From contig CAZDSF010000010.1 in assembly GCA_964508025.1 (NCBI GenBank), positions 1 through 64,000 of the forward strand: DNA of 64,000 nt, read 5' to 3'. A program made the translations under genes and the position numbers. The stretch is from JAAZNO01 sp964508025. Lineage in GTDB: Bacteria; Chloroflexota; Anaerolineae; B4-G1; SLSP01. Under the pieces are notes generated by a model, which ran no database searches, had not been told where the DNA came from, and worked only from the letters and a program-made list of their open reading frames with translations. The stretch's first letter is position 1. The number at the start of each line of letters is the position of its first letter. Shown here piece after piece: positions 44,630 through 52,197 of this stretch.

Positions 44630-45286
44630 TTAGCCGAAGATCAACGCTTCGAGTCTACGAATATTGTCCGGCATCACATCCGGGAAACGCAACCCGCCTT
44701 TGACTTTTGCGCCCTGCTCCTGAAATTCATAACCGCTCATACTGAGCATGACATCGCGCGACCCTTTGACCGCCTGAAACAAGCCCCAAAAGGCGTTACC
44801 AGACCAGTTAGTATCCAAAACCTGAATCTTCCCCTGTTTCAGGTAGATGACATCGGCAAAACCCCGCCGGTCAGGGTCTGGAGTGATCAGGATAATGCGT
44901 TTGTCGGTGAGGATGAATTGCCATTGTTCGTAAAGCAACAAGCTTTCCAAACCATAAACCAGCAAAAACAAGCCGATCAAGGTTACCATGCCAAACCAAA
45001 GCCGCATCTGCGGATTCAAGCCCGGCAAGAATGATACTCCTGTTAACACCAATCCCACCAGAAAGATCAAGCCGCCCACACGCGCAAATAACCGGGGCAC
45101 ATTCCGCCGGTAGGGCGCCATGCGGATGGTGAGCTTCAAAATCTCTCCTTCCAGATAATGCACATCTGGCAGGACGCTCTGGCTCAGCCGTCCCCATAGC
45201 CCGGCTAACCCCGTGCGCAAATCTTTGGGCAGCGCCGGCGTAGGGGGCGCTTCCACGGTATCGGTCGGCGATGTATTCGCGCTCAC
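44630..45286 (-). CDS. PH-domain-like membrane protein
   Basis: A 218-residue protein with two adjacent membrane helices (about residues 70-115) followed by a strand-rich segment ('QWQFILTDKRIILITPD') characteristic of bacterial PH-like domains. The proline-rich N-terminus is cytoplasmic-like. The GTG start at 45286 overlaps the LysM gene stop by 4 bases. It is the last gene of a wall-related operon, consistent with a membrane accessory role. No enzymatic motif. Confidence 0.65.
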   Translation of the reverse strand: MSANTSPTDTVEAPPTPALPKDLRTGLAGLWGRLSQSVLPDVHYLEGEILKLTIRMAPYRRNVPRLFARVGGLIFLVGLVLTGVSFLPGLNPQMRLWFGMVTLIGLFLLVYGLESLLLYEQWQFILTDKRIILITPDPDRRGFADVIYLKQGKIQVLDTNWSGNAFWGLFQAVKGSRDVMLSMSGYEFQEQGAKVKGGLRFPDVMPDNIRRLEALIFG

Positions 45287-45834
45287 GGTGCAGGAATAAT
45301 CAGGACTTGTCCAACTCTGATAGTGGTTGACGCTCCCAAGCCATTGCGTTGCTGGATCGCAGCAATGCTCACGCCAAAGCGCCGAGAAAGGCTGAAGAGC
45401 GTATCGCCTCTAACCACGGTATACGACTGCTCGCCGAAGCCCGCGGACTGGCCTGTAGCGGGGGATTCCCCGCCGGTTGCGGGCGTGGGCGCGGGGCTGG
45501 TATTGGGCGCCGGCGCCGGCGCCGGTGTGGTGACAGTGACGGGCGGAGGGCTGCCAGGGCGGCCAACGGCATCCTGCCACATCTCCCGACCGATGGTGCC
45601 AATAGCTTCCACATCACCGGAGCTGCGAGCGGTGAGCAAGCGTTGCAGCGTCCATTGCGGCAGGAACGTGTCTACCAGCCAACCAATCACAATGAAGGTG
45701 ATCACCACCCCCAGGAAATAGGTCAGCAATTTGACAATGTTCTGGGAAAGCAGATCTCTTTTGAAGATCAGCCAGATAGCCCAGACGATACCCAGAATAA
45801 CCAGGAAAGCGGGTAACAGTGCCATGATGTCCAT
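45283..45834 (-). CDS. LysM-domain membrane protein
   Basis: A 183-residue protein with two N-terminal membrane helices, a linker rich in Ala, Pro and Thr (about 90-130), and a single C-terminal LysM domain ('YTVVRGDTLFSLSRRFGVS' to 'VGQVLIIPAP'). LysM binds N-acetylglucosamine in peptidoglycan. It starts at ATG 45834 behind GAGGGGTGA. It lies between the lysozyme/M23-like gene and the PH-like gene in one operon, suggesting a wall-bound complex. Confidence 0.88.
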   Translation of the reverse strand: MDIMALLPAFLVILGIVWAIWLIFKRDLLSQNIVKLLTYFLGVVITFIVIGWLVDTFLPQWTLQRLLTARSSGDVEAIGTIGREMWQDAVGRPGSPPPVTVTTPAPAPAPNTSPAPTPATGGESPATGQSAGFGEQSYTVVRGDTLFSLSRRFGVSIAAIQQRNGLGASTTIRVGQVLIIPAP

Positions 45835-45860
45835 ATCGTTTCACCCCTCAAAATGGATTT

Positions 45861-47129
45861 TTACTGCAAAGGTGGACAGGAATTTGCCGGTATGAGCGCC
45901 AGGGGATCTACAAATTCGGCTTGACGCTTATCATAGACAGCATAATGTACAGCGGGCCAATCGCTCCCCAACCCACTGACCGCGCCCACAGGCGCGCCCG
46001 CGGCAACCGCTCCCGGCGCGGCAATGTATGAGCGCAGCCCCAACAGCCAAACAGCCCATTCTTCATTCTCGATGTATACGGTCAATTTACCGCTCTGATC
46101 GGCGTAGCGTAAGAGCATACCGTCTAGCGGCGCAACAACAATCGCCGGGCCGGTGGGCATCAGTTCCACCCCCGGTACCAGGCCACAGACCAGACTTCCC
46201 CCCATGGGAGTTGCGCGCAGTGGGCTGAGGCTGGGACGCAATTCAGGGCGCCCTGCGGAACTGGGAACGCCAAAACAGTCGCCGGGTTGGGGCGTGCGGC
46301 AGCGCGTCTCGGTGGGCGCGGGCATGACCACGGTCTGGGCAGTTTCACGATAGCTCCACAGCCGATCAAGCAGCTCTTGCAGCAGCATCGCTGGCGCCAA
46401 CAAGGCTGGCGGGGCCGGCAGGTCGCCGCTCTGGGCCAGCTGCGCCTGCATCGCTAGATGCACGGGCCACGCTCCCAGAATCTCCAAGCGATATGTGCGC
46501 CCCTCGATGTCTCTGTGGATCATGTTCTGATGCGCCGCATCGTAGCCATTCATCACATACGCCGAGCGGTTAGGATCGCTGCGGCTGCGCGGCCCGGCGT
46601 TGTAATACAAATAACACCGTTTCAGTAATTCGGGGTCGGTCGTGGTGTAGCTTAACTGAGGACAATACTCTTTGAATACGCGCGCGCCTAGCTCGAGCTG
46701 GTAGGCCACATCGCGCGGGCCAATCGGCCCTGGCGGGAAACAGGGATGTTGCCCGGTCTTGATCGCCGTATATAGGCCCATAATGCCTTCGCAATTGGCG
46801 GGGTTTTCAGCGCGCATACCCGCCTCCTTGTACCACAACACCAGCGGCACAACGGGTGGCACATCTACTCTGTAGGCGATCAGATTCGCAACACTGGCCC
46901 ATTGCTGAACCTGTTGTTGCTGTTGTACGGTCAGGGTATAGCGAGTCTGCCATACGCTTTGGCTGCTGTAACTCAGCGTGATGGGGAGGCTCAAGAACAG
47001 AATTGTATCCAGAATGCCCCGACCCAGCACTCCCAGCAGGCGGCGGAATTCAAGTCTTACCGCAGGCGATATATAGACCTGTATCCACTCTTGTAGCCAC
47101 GCAGGGATCAGCTGAAATAGCCCCTCCAT
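45861..47129 (-). CDS. Membrane-anchored wall protein: lysozyme-like plus degenerate M23-like domain
   Basis: A 422-residue protein. A membrane helix at about 35-60 is followed by a 130-residue helical domain with 'YKEAGMRAENP' and 'CYLYYNAGPRS', reminiscent of goose-type/transglycosylase folds (catalytic-looking Glu in YKEAG, closing YNAG). The C-terminal 110 residues have the 'VAPLDGMLLRYAD...VAAGAPVGAVSG' layout of M23 (LytM) domains but without the H...D and HxH zinc ligands, so this part is probably a binding domain. First gene of the operon with LysM and PH-like genes, under a near-consensus promoter. Confidence 0.68.
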   Translation of the reverse strand: MEGLFQLIPAWLQEWIQVYISPAVRLEFRRLLGVLGRGILDTILFLSLPITLSYSSQSVWQTRYTLTVQQQQQVQQWASVANLIAYRVDVPPVVPLVLWYKEAGMRAENPANCEGIMGLYTAIKTGQHPCFPPGPIGPRDVAYQLELGARVFKEYCPQLSYTTTDPELLKRCYLYYNAGPRSRSDPNRSAYVMNGYDAAHQNMIHRDIEGRTYRLEILGAWPVHLAMQAQLAQSGDLPAPPALLAPAMLLQELLDRLWSYRETAQTVVMPAPTETRCRTPQPGDCFGVPSSAGRPELRPSLSPLRATPMGGSLVCGLVPGVELMPTGPAIVVAPLDGMLLRYADQSGKLTVYIENEEWAVWLLGLRSYIAAPGAVAAGAPVGAVSGLGSDWPAVHYAVYDKRQAEFVDPLALIPANSCPPLQ

Positions 47130-47170
47130 AATGTCTTTAACGTCTCCGACTTTCAGTCAGTTTAAGCACT

Positions 47171-47199
47171 ATTATACACTGGATTATATGCAATTGCAA
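47171..47199 (-). promoter_or_regulatory. Promoter of the wall-related operon
   Basis: On the minus strand, TTGCAA (47199-47194), a 17-base spacer and TATAAT (47176-47171) lie 42 bases before ATG 47129. Confidence 0.78.
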
Positions 47200-47369
47200 T
47201 CCTTTGGCAAATGAAAGGGCAGAATTTGGTATATGTTTACCCCGAAATTGGAGGATAAATTTGGAGTGCTCTAGCGACTGCGGGTCACAAACTGTGAGGA
47301 ATTGCCGGTTGTGATTACAGGCGGCGACACTGAGACGCGCCATCACGCTGTACGCGCCGTGGCGAAGGG

Positions 47370-47409
47370 AAAAACGCGCTTGTGGTGGGAAACGCATCCC
47401 ACCACAAGC
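47370..47409 (-). terminator. Intrinsic terminator of the DEAD-box helicase gene
   Basis: On the minus strand a perfect 13-bp stem, GCTTGTGGTGGGA with TCCCACCACAAGC (47409-47378, 6-base loop), is followed by CGCG and five T. It lies 28 bases after the helicase stop. The rest of the gap 47200-47369 shows no gene. Confidence 0.85.
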
Positions 47410-47436
47410 CCATCGCGCAAACCGTGAAAAGAGTCT

Positions 47437-49101
47437 CTACTCCGCGTATTTCAACGTGAGCCGGTGTTGGCGCATTCGGAAATGCTGCATCCGTTTGAAA
47501 ACTTTGGCGGCGTGCTTCTCCGCAACATCTACAAAGGTATGGCGCTCCTGAATGTCAATCGCGCCGATAGCGCGTCCAGGAATATCGGCTTCGCCGGCGA
47601 TGGCGCCGACAATGTCGCCGGGCCGAATACCCTGCGCCTTGCCCGCATTGAGGATGAACCGCACCATCCCCGATTCGCGGTCACGTTTGTTGCGGAATTC
47701 ACGGGGCGACGCATCACGCGAACGATCATCGTGAGCGCGCACGTCTCGCGCCTGCGGGATACGCCGATTTGCCGGCAGGTAAGGTTGGATCTCGGCGACG
47801 GCTTCGATGGGCCGCTGCTGTTCCTGCGCTCGCGCCAGCCGAATCGCCGCGGCGGCGATAGCTTCTGGCGTGTGCCCCGCTTCACACAGGCGTTGGACGA
47901 TGTTGGCTGCGGTGGTATCCGCCCGCGCAAGTTCTGCTTCCAGCTGTTGGACGAATTGCGCTTCACGATGGGCCACGACATCCTCGGCGCTGGGCAGTTT
48001 GGCGCGGGGAACAGGCTGTAACGTGTAAGCTTCGACGCGGCGAAGACCCTGCTTCTCGCGCGGCGTCAGCAGCGTGATGGCGACGCCCGCCCGTCCGGCC
48101 CGTCCCGTCCGCCCAATGCGGTGAACGTAGGCTTCAGCATCCAGCGGCAGGTCGAAGTTGATGACATGCGAGATGCCCTCGATATCCAGACCCCGCGCTG
48201 CCACATCGGTCGCTACCAGGAAGGTGAGCCGCTTCTGGCGGAAGCGATTGAGCACGGTTTCCCGCGCCGCCTGCGTGAGATCGCCGTGCAACGCTTCAGC
48301 CTGAATGCCGCGCGCCACGAGTTCTTCAGCCACTTCAGCGGCTTTGACCTTGGTGCGCGTGAAGATCAGCGCGCCGGTGACGGTTTCCAACTCCAGCAAA
48401 CGCATCAACGCCGCCAGTTTGTCATCCTCATAAACCAGATAGTGCCGCTGTTCGGTTTCCGCTACAGTGACGCGCTCTGGATTCACGGCGATGGCTTCTG
48501 GAGAACGCATGTAGCGCTCTGCCAGCCGCCGGATTGGATCGGGCAGCGTAGCCGAAAAGAGCGCCGTCTGGCGTTCCGGCGGCGTCTCGCGCAGAATGGC
48601 CTCGATGTCTTCGACAAAGCCCATGCTCAGCATCTCGTCCGCTTCATCGAGCACAAGGTAGCGCACGGCGCTGAGATCCAAAACGCCGCGATTGATGAGA
48701 TCGAGCATCCGCCCCGGCGTGCCGACGACAATATCCACACCGCGTTCCAGGCGACTGATCTGCCGGTCGTAGGATTGCCCCCCGTAGACGGCGAGCACGC
48801 GCACACCGCGCAGCCGCCCGTATTCGTACATGGCTTTGGAGACCTGCAACGCCAGCTCGCGGGTAGGCGTGACCACCAGCCCTTGCACGCCGCGCACGCT
48901 GGTATCGAGGTTGTGCAGCAGCGGCAGGGCAAAGGCCGCGGTCTTGCCGGTGCCTGTTTGCGCCTGGCCCAACACATCCCGCCCCGCCAGCAACGCAGGA
49001 ATTGCCCGCTCCTGAATAGGGGTAGGGACTTCATAACCCAGGTCGGTCACAGCCTGCAACACCTGGGGATGCAGTTCGAACATACTAAAATCGTTACTCA
49101 T
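47437..49101 (-). CDS. DEAD-box RNA helicase with DbpA-type C-terminal domain
   Basis: Read from ATG 49101 (554 residues), preceded by AAAAGGAAA; an upstream ATG at 49125 lacks a site. The core has AQTGTGKT (Walker A), 'VLDEADEM' (DEAD) and SAT, then the helicase C domain with 'HRIGRTGRAGR'. The last 75 residues form a DbpA-like RNA-binding domain after a basic linker. Resembles CsdA/DeaD cold-shock helicases, which remodel structured RNA and ribosome precursors. The 5' leader of about 110 bases contains a full intrinsic terminator, suggesting attenuation. Confidence 0.93.
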   Translation of the reverse strand: MSNDFSMFELHPQVLQAVTDLGYEVPTPIQERAIPALLAGRDVLGQAQTGTGKTAAFALPLLHNLDTSVRGVQGLVVTPTRELALQVSKAMYEYGRLRGVRVLAVYGGQSYDRQISRLERGVDIVVGTPGRMLDLINRGVLDLSAVRYLVLDEADEMLSMGFVEDIEAILRETPPERQTALFSATLPDPIRRLAERYMRSPEAIAVNPERVTVAETEQRHYLVYEDDKLAALMRLLELETVTGALIFTRTKVKAAEVAEELVARGIQAEALHGDLTQAARETVLNRFRQKRLTFLVATDVAARGLDIEGISHVINFDLPLDAEAYVHRIGRTGRAGRAGVAITLLTPREKQGLRRVEAYTLQPVPRAKLPSAEDVVAHREAQFVQQLEAELARADTTAANIVQRLCEAGHTPEAIAAAAIRLARAQEQQRPIEAVAEIQPYLPANRRIPQARDVRAHDDRSRDASPREFRNKRDRESGMVRFILNAGKAQGIRPGDIVGAIAGEADIPGRAIGAIDIQERHTFVDVAEKHAAKVFKRMQHFRMRQHRLTLKYAE

Positions 49102-49133
49102 GGTTTCCTTTTCAAATGCTTGCACAATTCGTC

Positions 49134-49163
49134 AAAAAAGGCCCTACCAGGATTGGCAGGGCC
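49134..49163 (-). promoter_or_regulatory. Leader attenuator of the helicase gene
   Basis: On the minus strand GGCCCTGCC-aatcct-GGTAGGGCC (49163-49140, one G-T pair) is followed by six T (49139-49134). It lies after the helicase promoter and 33 bases before ATG 49101. GTCAAAAA (49185-49178) upstream can pair with TTTTTGAC across the U-tract, lengthening the stem or forming an alternative fold. Confidence 0.75.
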
Positions 49164-49219
49164 TCACTTCACGACTGTTTTTGACTATCTTAAAGTGGCG
49201 CTCCAGCGCACCGAAGGAG

Positions 49220-49247
49220 ATTATACCACGGACGCTTGAAGCTGCAA
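49220..49247 (-). promoter_or_regulatory. Promoter of the helicase gene
   Basis: On the minus strand, TTGCAG (49247-49242), a 16-base spacer and TATAAT (49225-49220). Predicted start near 49213, giving a leader of about 110 bases. Confidence 0.78.
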
Positions 49248-49299
49248 CTGTACAAAGGGCGGTGAGTGTTCAGATTTCCCATCGTAAGGCGTAAATTTC

Positions 49300-49311
49300 G
49301 GGCTGAAGCCC
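49300..49311. repeat. GGGCT-ga-AGCCC palindrome
   Basis: A 12-base perfect palindrome of the same word-like class as 12851-12864, between the helicase promoter and the GGTTGCT array. Confidence 0.5.
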
Positions 49312-49361
49312 TAATAGAAGAGGGCGTTCGGTTGACTTACATCCGGTTGGGCGTATCATCT

Positions 49362-49492
49362 GGTTGCTGGTTGCTGGTTGCTGGTTGCTGGTTGCTGGTT
49401 GCTGGTTGCTGGTTGCTGGAAACCAACTGCCGGTAACCGTGCTTTCAACCCGTAACTTGTAACTTTGAACCTGCAACTTTCAACCCGTAACT
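49362..49492. repeat. GGTTGCT and TTCAACC/CGTAACT heptamer arrays
   Basis: Eight identical GGTTGCT units (49362-49417), then after a short spacer seven units of TTCAACC, CGTAACT, TGTAACT, TTGAACC and TGCAACT type (49444-49492). The second array ends 3 bases before the start codon of the NMN adenylyltransferase gene. Confidence 0.92.
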
Positions 49493-49495
49493 TCT

Positions 49496-50050
49496 ATGGA
49501 AACCCTGCCGCACTTCGAGCGCATCGCCATGGTCGCCCGGTGGAAGCCCGTTCACCTGGGTCATACGCCGGTGCTGCATGCGCTCTGTTCGGTCGCCGAG
49601 CACGCTTTCATCGGCATCGGCAGCTCCAATCGCTACAATGCCCGCAATCCCTTCACGTTGGAAGAGACCACGGAGATGTTGCAGCTCGCGCTCACCGGGC
49701 ATGATAACTACACATTGATTCCTGTGCCCGATTTGGACGATGGCCCACGTTGGCGGCTGATGCTCCGCGATATTTTCGGCCCGCTCGATGCCTTTGTCAC
49801 GGCGAACCCTTACGTCGCCAGCCTGCTGCGCGAGGATTACCTGCTACTGCGCCCGGCAATGCTGGTGCCGTCGGGGGCTCGCGTCGCCGTGGATGGCAGC
49901 ATGGTGCGGCGCGAGCTCGCGCGCGGCGGCGACTGGCAGGCGCTCGTCCCGCCGGAGATTGCCGCGTACATCACTTCCCGGCAGCTCGATGCGCGTTTCC
50001 GCCGCGAATTCGGCCTGGAGACGCTGGCGCTCGATGCGGTGGTGCAGTGA
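49496..50050 (+). CDS. Nicotinamide-nucleotide adenylyltransferase-like (archaeal NadM type)
   Basis: A 184-residue protein with the nucleotidyl-transferase motif HLGH at residues 20-23 in 'ARWKPVHLGHTPVL' and 'VDGSMVRRELARGG' in place of the usual ISGT-like closing motif. This is the short archaeal-type NMNAT form: NMN + ATP to NAD + PPi. The ATG at 49496 has no ribosome site because a heptamer array abuts it; ATG 49529 (before VARWKPVH) is an alternative. NAD synthase lies 2.1 kb downstream, so NAD metabolism genes cluster loosely here. Confidence 0.8.
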   Translation: METLPHFERIAMVARWKPVHLGHTPVLHALCSVAEHAFIGIGSSNRYNARNPFTLEETTEMLQLALTGHDNYTLIPVPDLDDGPRWRLMLRDIFGPLDAFVTANPYVASLLREDYLLLRPAMLVPSGARVAVDGSMVRRELARGGDWQALVPPEIAAYITSRQLDARFRREFGLETLALDAVVQ

Positions 50051-50140
50051 GTGGGGGCGTGTGGGGGAGAGGAGCGGTGGGGCAGGGGAGCGGAGGAGAT
50101 GGGGTGAGGGGGTGATGGGGGTCTTCTTACCCATTCCCGT

Positions 50141-50176
50141 TACCCGTTACCCGTTACGCATTACGCATGACTCGTG
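50141..50176. repeat. CCCGTTA/CGCATTA heptamers
   Basis: Three CCCGTTA units followed by CGCATTA, CGCATGA and CTCGTGA, all in the same 7-base phase, just before the VWA gene. G-rich words (GGGGTGA) fill 50085-50125. Confidence 0.85.
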
Positions 50177-50198
50177 ACTTTCAATTACGGAGGATCAC

Positions 50199-51161
50199 AT
50201 GTATTCTTGGGACGATGATACCAGCGGGTGGTACGGCGACGCAAAGTATGCCTACGGCGACAAGGGCGCAACGCGGCGGAAGGAGGCGGCAATCCGCGCC
50301 GAAGCCAGCGGGCCGCGAACCTACAAGCAGAAGCAGCAGCCCAATGAGAAAATCATTGATCCGCGCAAATATGTGACGACGCAATCCACCAATCCGCTGA
50401 TCATTGCTGTGGATGTGACCGGCTCGATGGCGAACTGGCCCTTCGAGATCTTCGACCGCCTACCGCTGCTCTACAACACCCTCTCGCAGTACCGTGAAGA
50501 CCTGGAAGTGTGTTTTGCCGCCATCGGCGACGCGGGCTATGATGTTTGGCCCCTGCAGGTGACGACCTTTGCCAGCGGCTATGACCTGGAACAGCAGCTC
50601 GGCTCGCTTTATGGCGAAGGCGGCGGCGGCGACGCGCCGGAAAGCTACGGCCTTTTCGCGCATTGGGTCAACACCCACGTGCAGACGCCCAATGCCGGGG
50701 AGAAGCCCTTCCTCATTGTCTTCGGCGACGCGCCGATGCATCTCACCGTCCCAGAAGCACAGATCGCGCACTATCTGGGCCACGAGAACAGCGGCGATGT
50801 GGACGCCATCGCTGCGTGGCAACAGCTCGCGCAGGATTGGAATGTCTGGTTTCTGCGACGTCCCACCGGACGGCCCGGCGACGCGGTAGACCAGCAGTGG
50901 GGACAGGCGGTCACGGCGCAGAAGATCTTCCACATCCAGGATGAGCAGCGCGCTGTAGACTACGCCATGGGGCTAATCGCGCGCGCCTGGGGGCACTTCG
51001 GCGATTTCCAGAACAACATGCGCGCCCGCCAGAGCGAGGCCAAAGTTGCAGAGGTGAGCAAGCCCATCGAGATGAAGTGTCCGCGCTGCGGCGCGCCCAT
51101 TCCCGTGGACGCCGCCGGCATGTTCAAATGCAAGTATTGTGATGCGACGTTGAAGATCTAG
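50199..51161 (+). CDS. VWA-domain protein with C-terminal zinc ribbon
   Basis: A 320-residue cytoplasmic protein. A basic, Lys/Gln-rich N-terminus (residues 20-60) leads into a von Willebrand A domain with the metal site DVTGS (D72-x-T-x-S). The C-terminus is a four-cysteine zinc ribbon (CPRC...CKYC, residues 295-317). VWA domains bind partners through a metal ion. No AAA+ MoxR-type partner is adjacent, which is unusual for such proteins. Translation starts at ATG 50199 behind GGAGG. Role unknown. Confidence 0.8.
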   Translation: MYSWDDDTSGWYGDAKYAYGDKGATRRKEAAIRAEASGPRTYKQKQQPNEKIIDPRKYVTTQSTNPLIIAVDVTGSMANWPFEIFDRLPLLYNTLSQYREDLEVCFAAIGDAGYDVWPLQVTTFASGYDLEQQLGSLYGEGGGGDAPESYGLFAHWVNTHVQTPNAGEKPFLIVFGDAPMHLTVPEAQIAHYLGHENSGDVDAIAAWQQLAQDWNVWFLRRPTGRPGDAVDQQWGQAVTAQKIFHIQDEQRAVDYAMGLIARAWGHFGDFQNNMRARQSEAKVAEVSKPIEMKCPRCGAPIPVDAAGMFKCKYCDATLKI

Positions 51162-51285
51162 TAACACGTAATGCGTAATGCGTAAAAATTCGCGGGAAAT
51201 CGGTGCGCATTCTACAAATTTACTCACGCAAGCGCTCATTACGCAGTACGCAGTACGCATTACGAAATTACGCAGTACGCATTAG
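51162..51285. repeat. Inverted GTAATGC / TACGCAT heptamer arrays
   Basis: Right after the VWA stop, GTAATGC words (51168-51185) are mirrored by CATTACG, CAGTACG, CAGTACG, CATTACG words at 51237-51285. The two arms are complementary over about 20 bases, so the repeat can fold into a long hairpin. Confidence 0.85.
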
Positions 51286-51304
51286 ATAGCGAGGTCAAGT
51301 CACC

Positions 51305-52195
51305 GTGAAAATCCAAGCCATTGTCACGGCGCCGCCCTACGCGCCCTTCCTGGAGGAGGTGGCGCGGCATCCGTTGGTGTGTGGGTTGCGACTCAATACC
51401 GTCATGCCGCTGAAGGAGGGGCCTGCCGAAGCGCTGGCGCGCCTGAGTGGACTGGGACAACCCCTGTGGGTGGATCTCAAGGGGCGGCAACTGCGGGTGG
51501 TGGGCGCGGCAATTCCTCCCTATACCGAGGTGCGCGTGAGCCATCGGCTGCGCGTGCCTACGCCTGTGGATGCCTTCTTCTCCGACGGCGACGAGCACGC
51601 GCGCATCGCGGCGGTGGATGGCGACCGGCTGATCCTCGAAGACGGCCCGCGCCGGCTCATCGGGCCGGGCGAGTCGGTGAACATTGTGCATCCCGCGTTG
51701 GAGATCGAAGGCACACTCACCGAGACGGATCGCGCGTATCTGGCGGCGATGCGCGACATGGGCCTCACGCGGGTGATGCTCTCCTACGTTGAGCGCCCCG
51801 CCGATGTGGAGGAAGTACGGGCGCTGTTACCCGGCGCCGAGGTGCTGCTCAAGATCGAATCTCAGCGGGGATTGGCGTTCGCACACCGCCACGGCGCAAC
51901 GCACGGGCGGCTGATGGCGGCGCGCGGTGATCTCTACGTCGAGGTGCTGCGCCCGCATCACATCGTGAGCGCGCTGCGCGAGATCATCGCCGCCGATCCC
52001 GCTGCCGTGGTCGCCAGCCGGCTCTTCGACTCGCTGGCGCGCTATCCCGTCCCCGAAAGCGCCGACATCGGCGATGTAGCTTTTCTCCTGAGCCTGGGCT
52101 ACCGCACCTTCATGCTCGGCGACCAGGTCTGCCTGCGCCGCGATACAGTGCTGGAGGCGCTCAATTTGCTGGAAGCTGTGGCGGGAGAGTTCTGA
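51305..52195 (+). CDS. Pyruvate-kinase-like protein lacking the C-terminal domain
   Basis: A 296-residue protein from GTG 51305. Motifs follow the pyruvate kinase A/B-domain order: 'GLRLNTVM' (like ARLNFSHG, keeping Arg and Asn), 'DLKGRQLRV' (like DTKGPEIRT), a small B-like insert, 'VLLKIESQRG' (catalytic Lys and metal Glu), 'AARGDLYVEV' (metal Asp) and 'SDIGDVAFLLSLG'-type positions near the end. The regulatory C domain is absent and the SGETA loop is changed. It may be a catalytically altered paralog. It ends 2 bases before nadE, implying co-translation with NAD synthase. Confidence 0.62.
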   Translation: MKIQAIVTAPPYAPFLEEVARHPLVCGLRLNTVMPLKEGPAEALARLSGLGQPLWVDLKGRQLRVVGAAIPPYTEVRVSHRLRVPTPVDAFFSDGDEHARIAAVDGDRLILEDGPRRLIGPGESVNIVHPALEIEGTLTETDRAYLAAMRDMGLTRVMLSYVERPADVEEVRALLPGAEVLLKIESQRGLAFAHRHGATHGRLMAARGDLYVEVLRPHHIVSALREIIAADPAAVVASRLFDSLARYPVPESADIGDVAFLLSLGYRTFMLGDQVCLRRDTVLEALNLLEAVAGEF

Positions 52196-52197
52196 CG

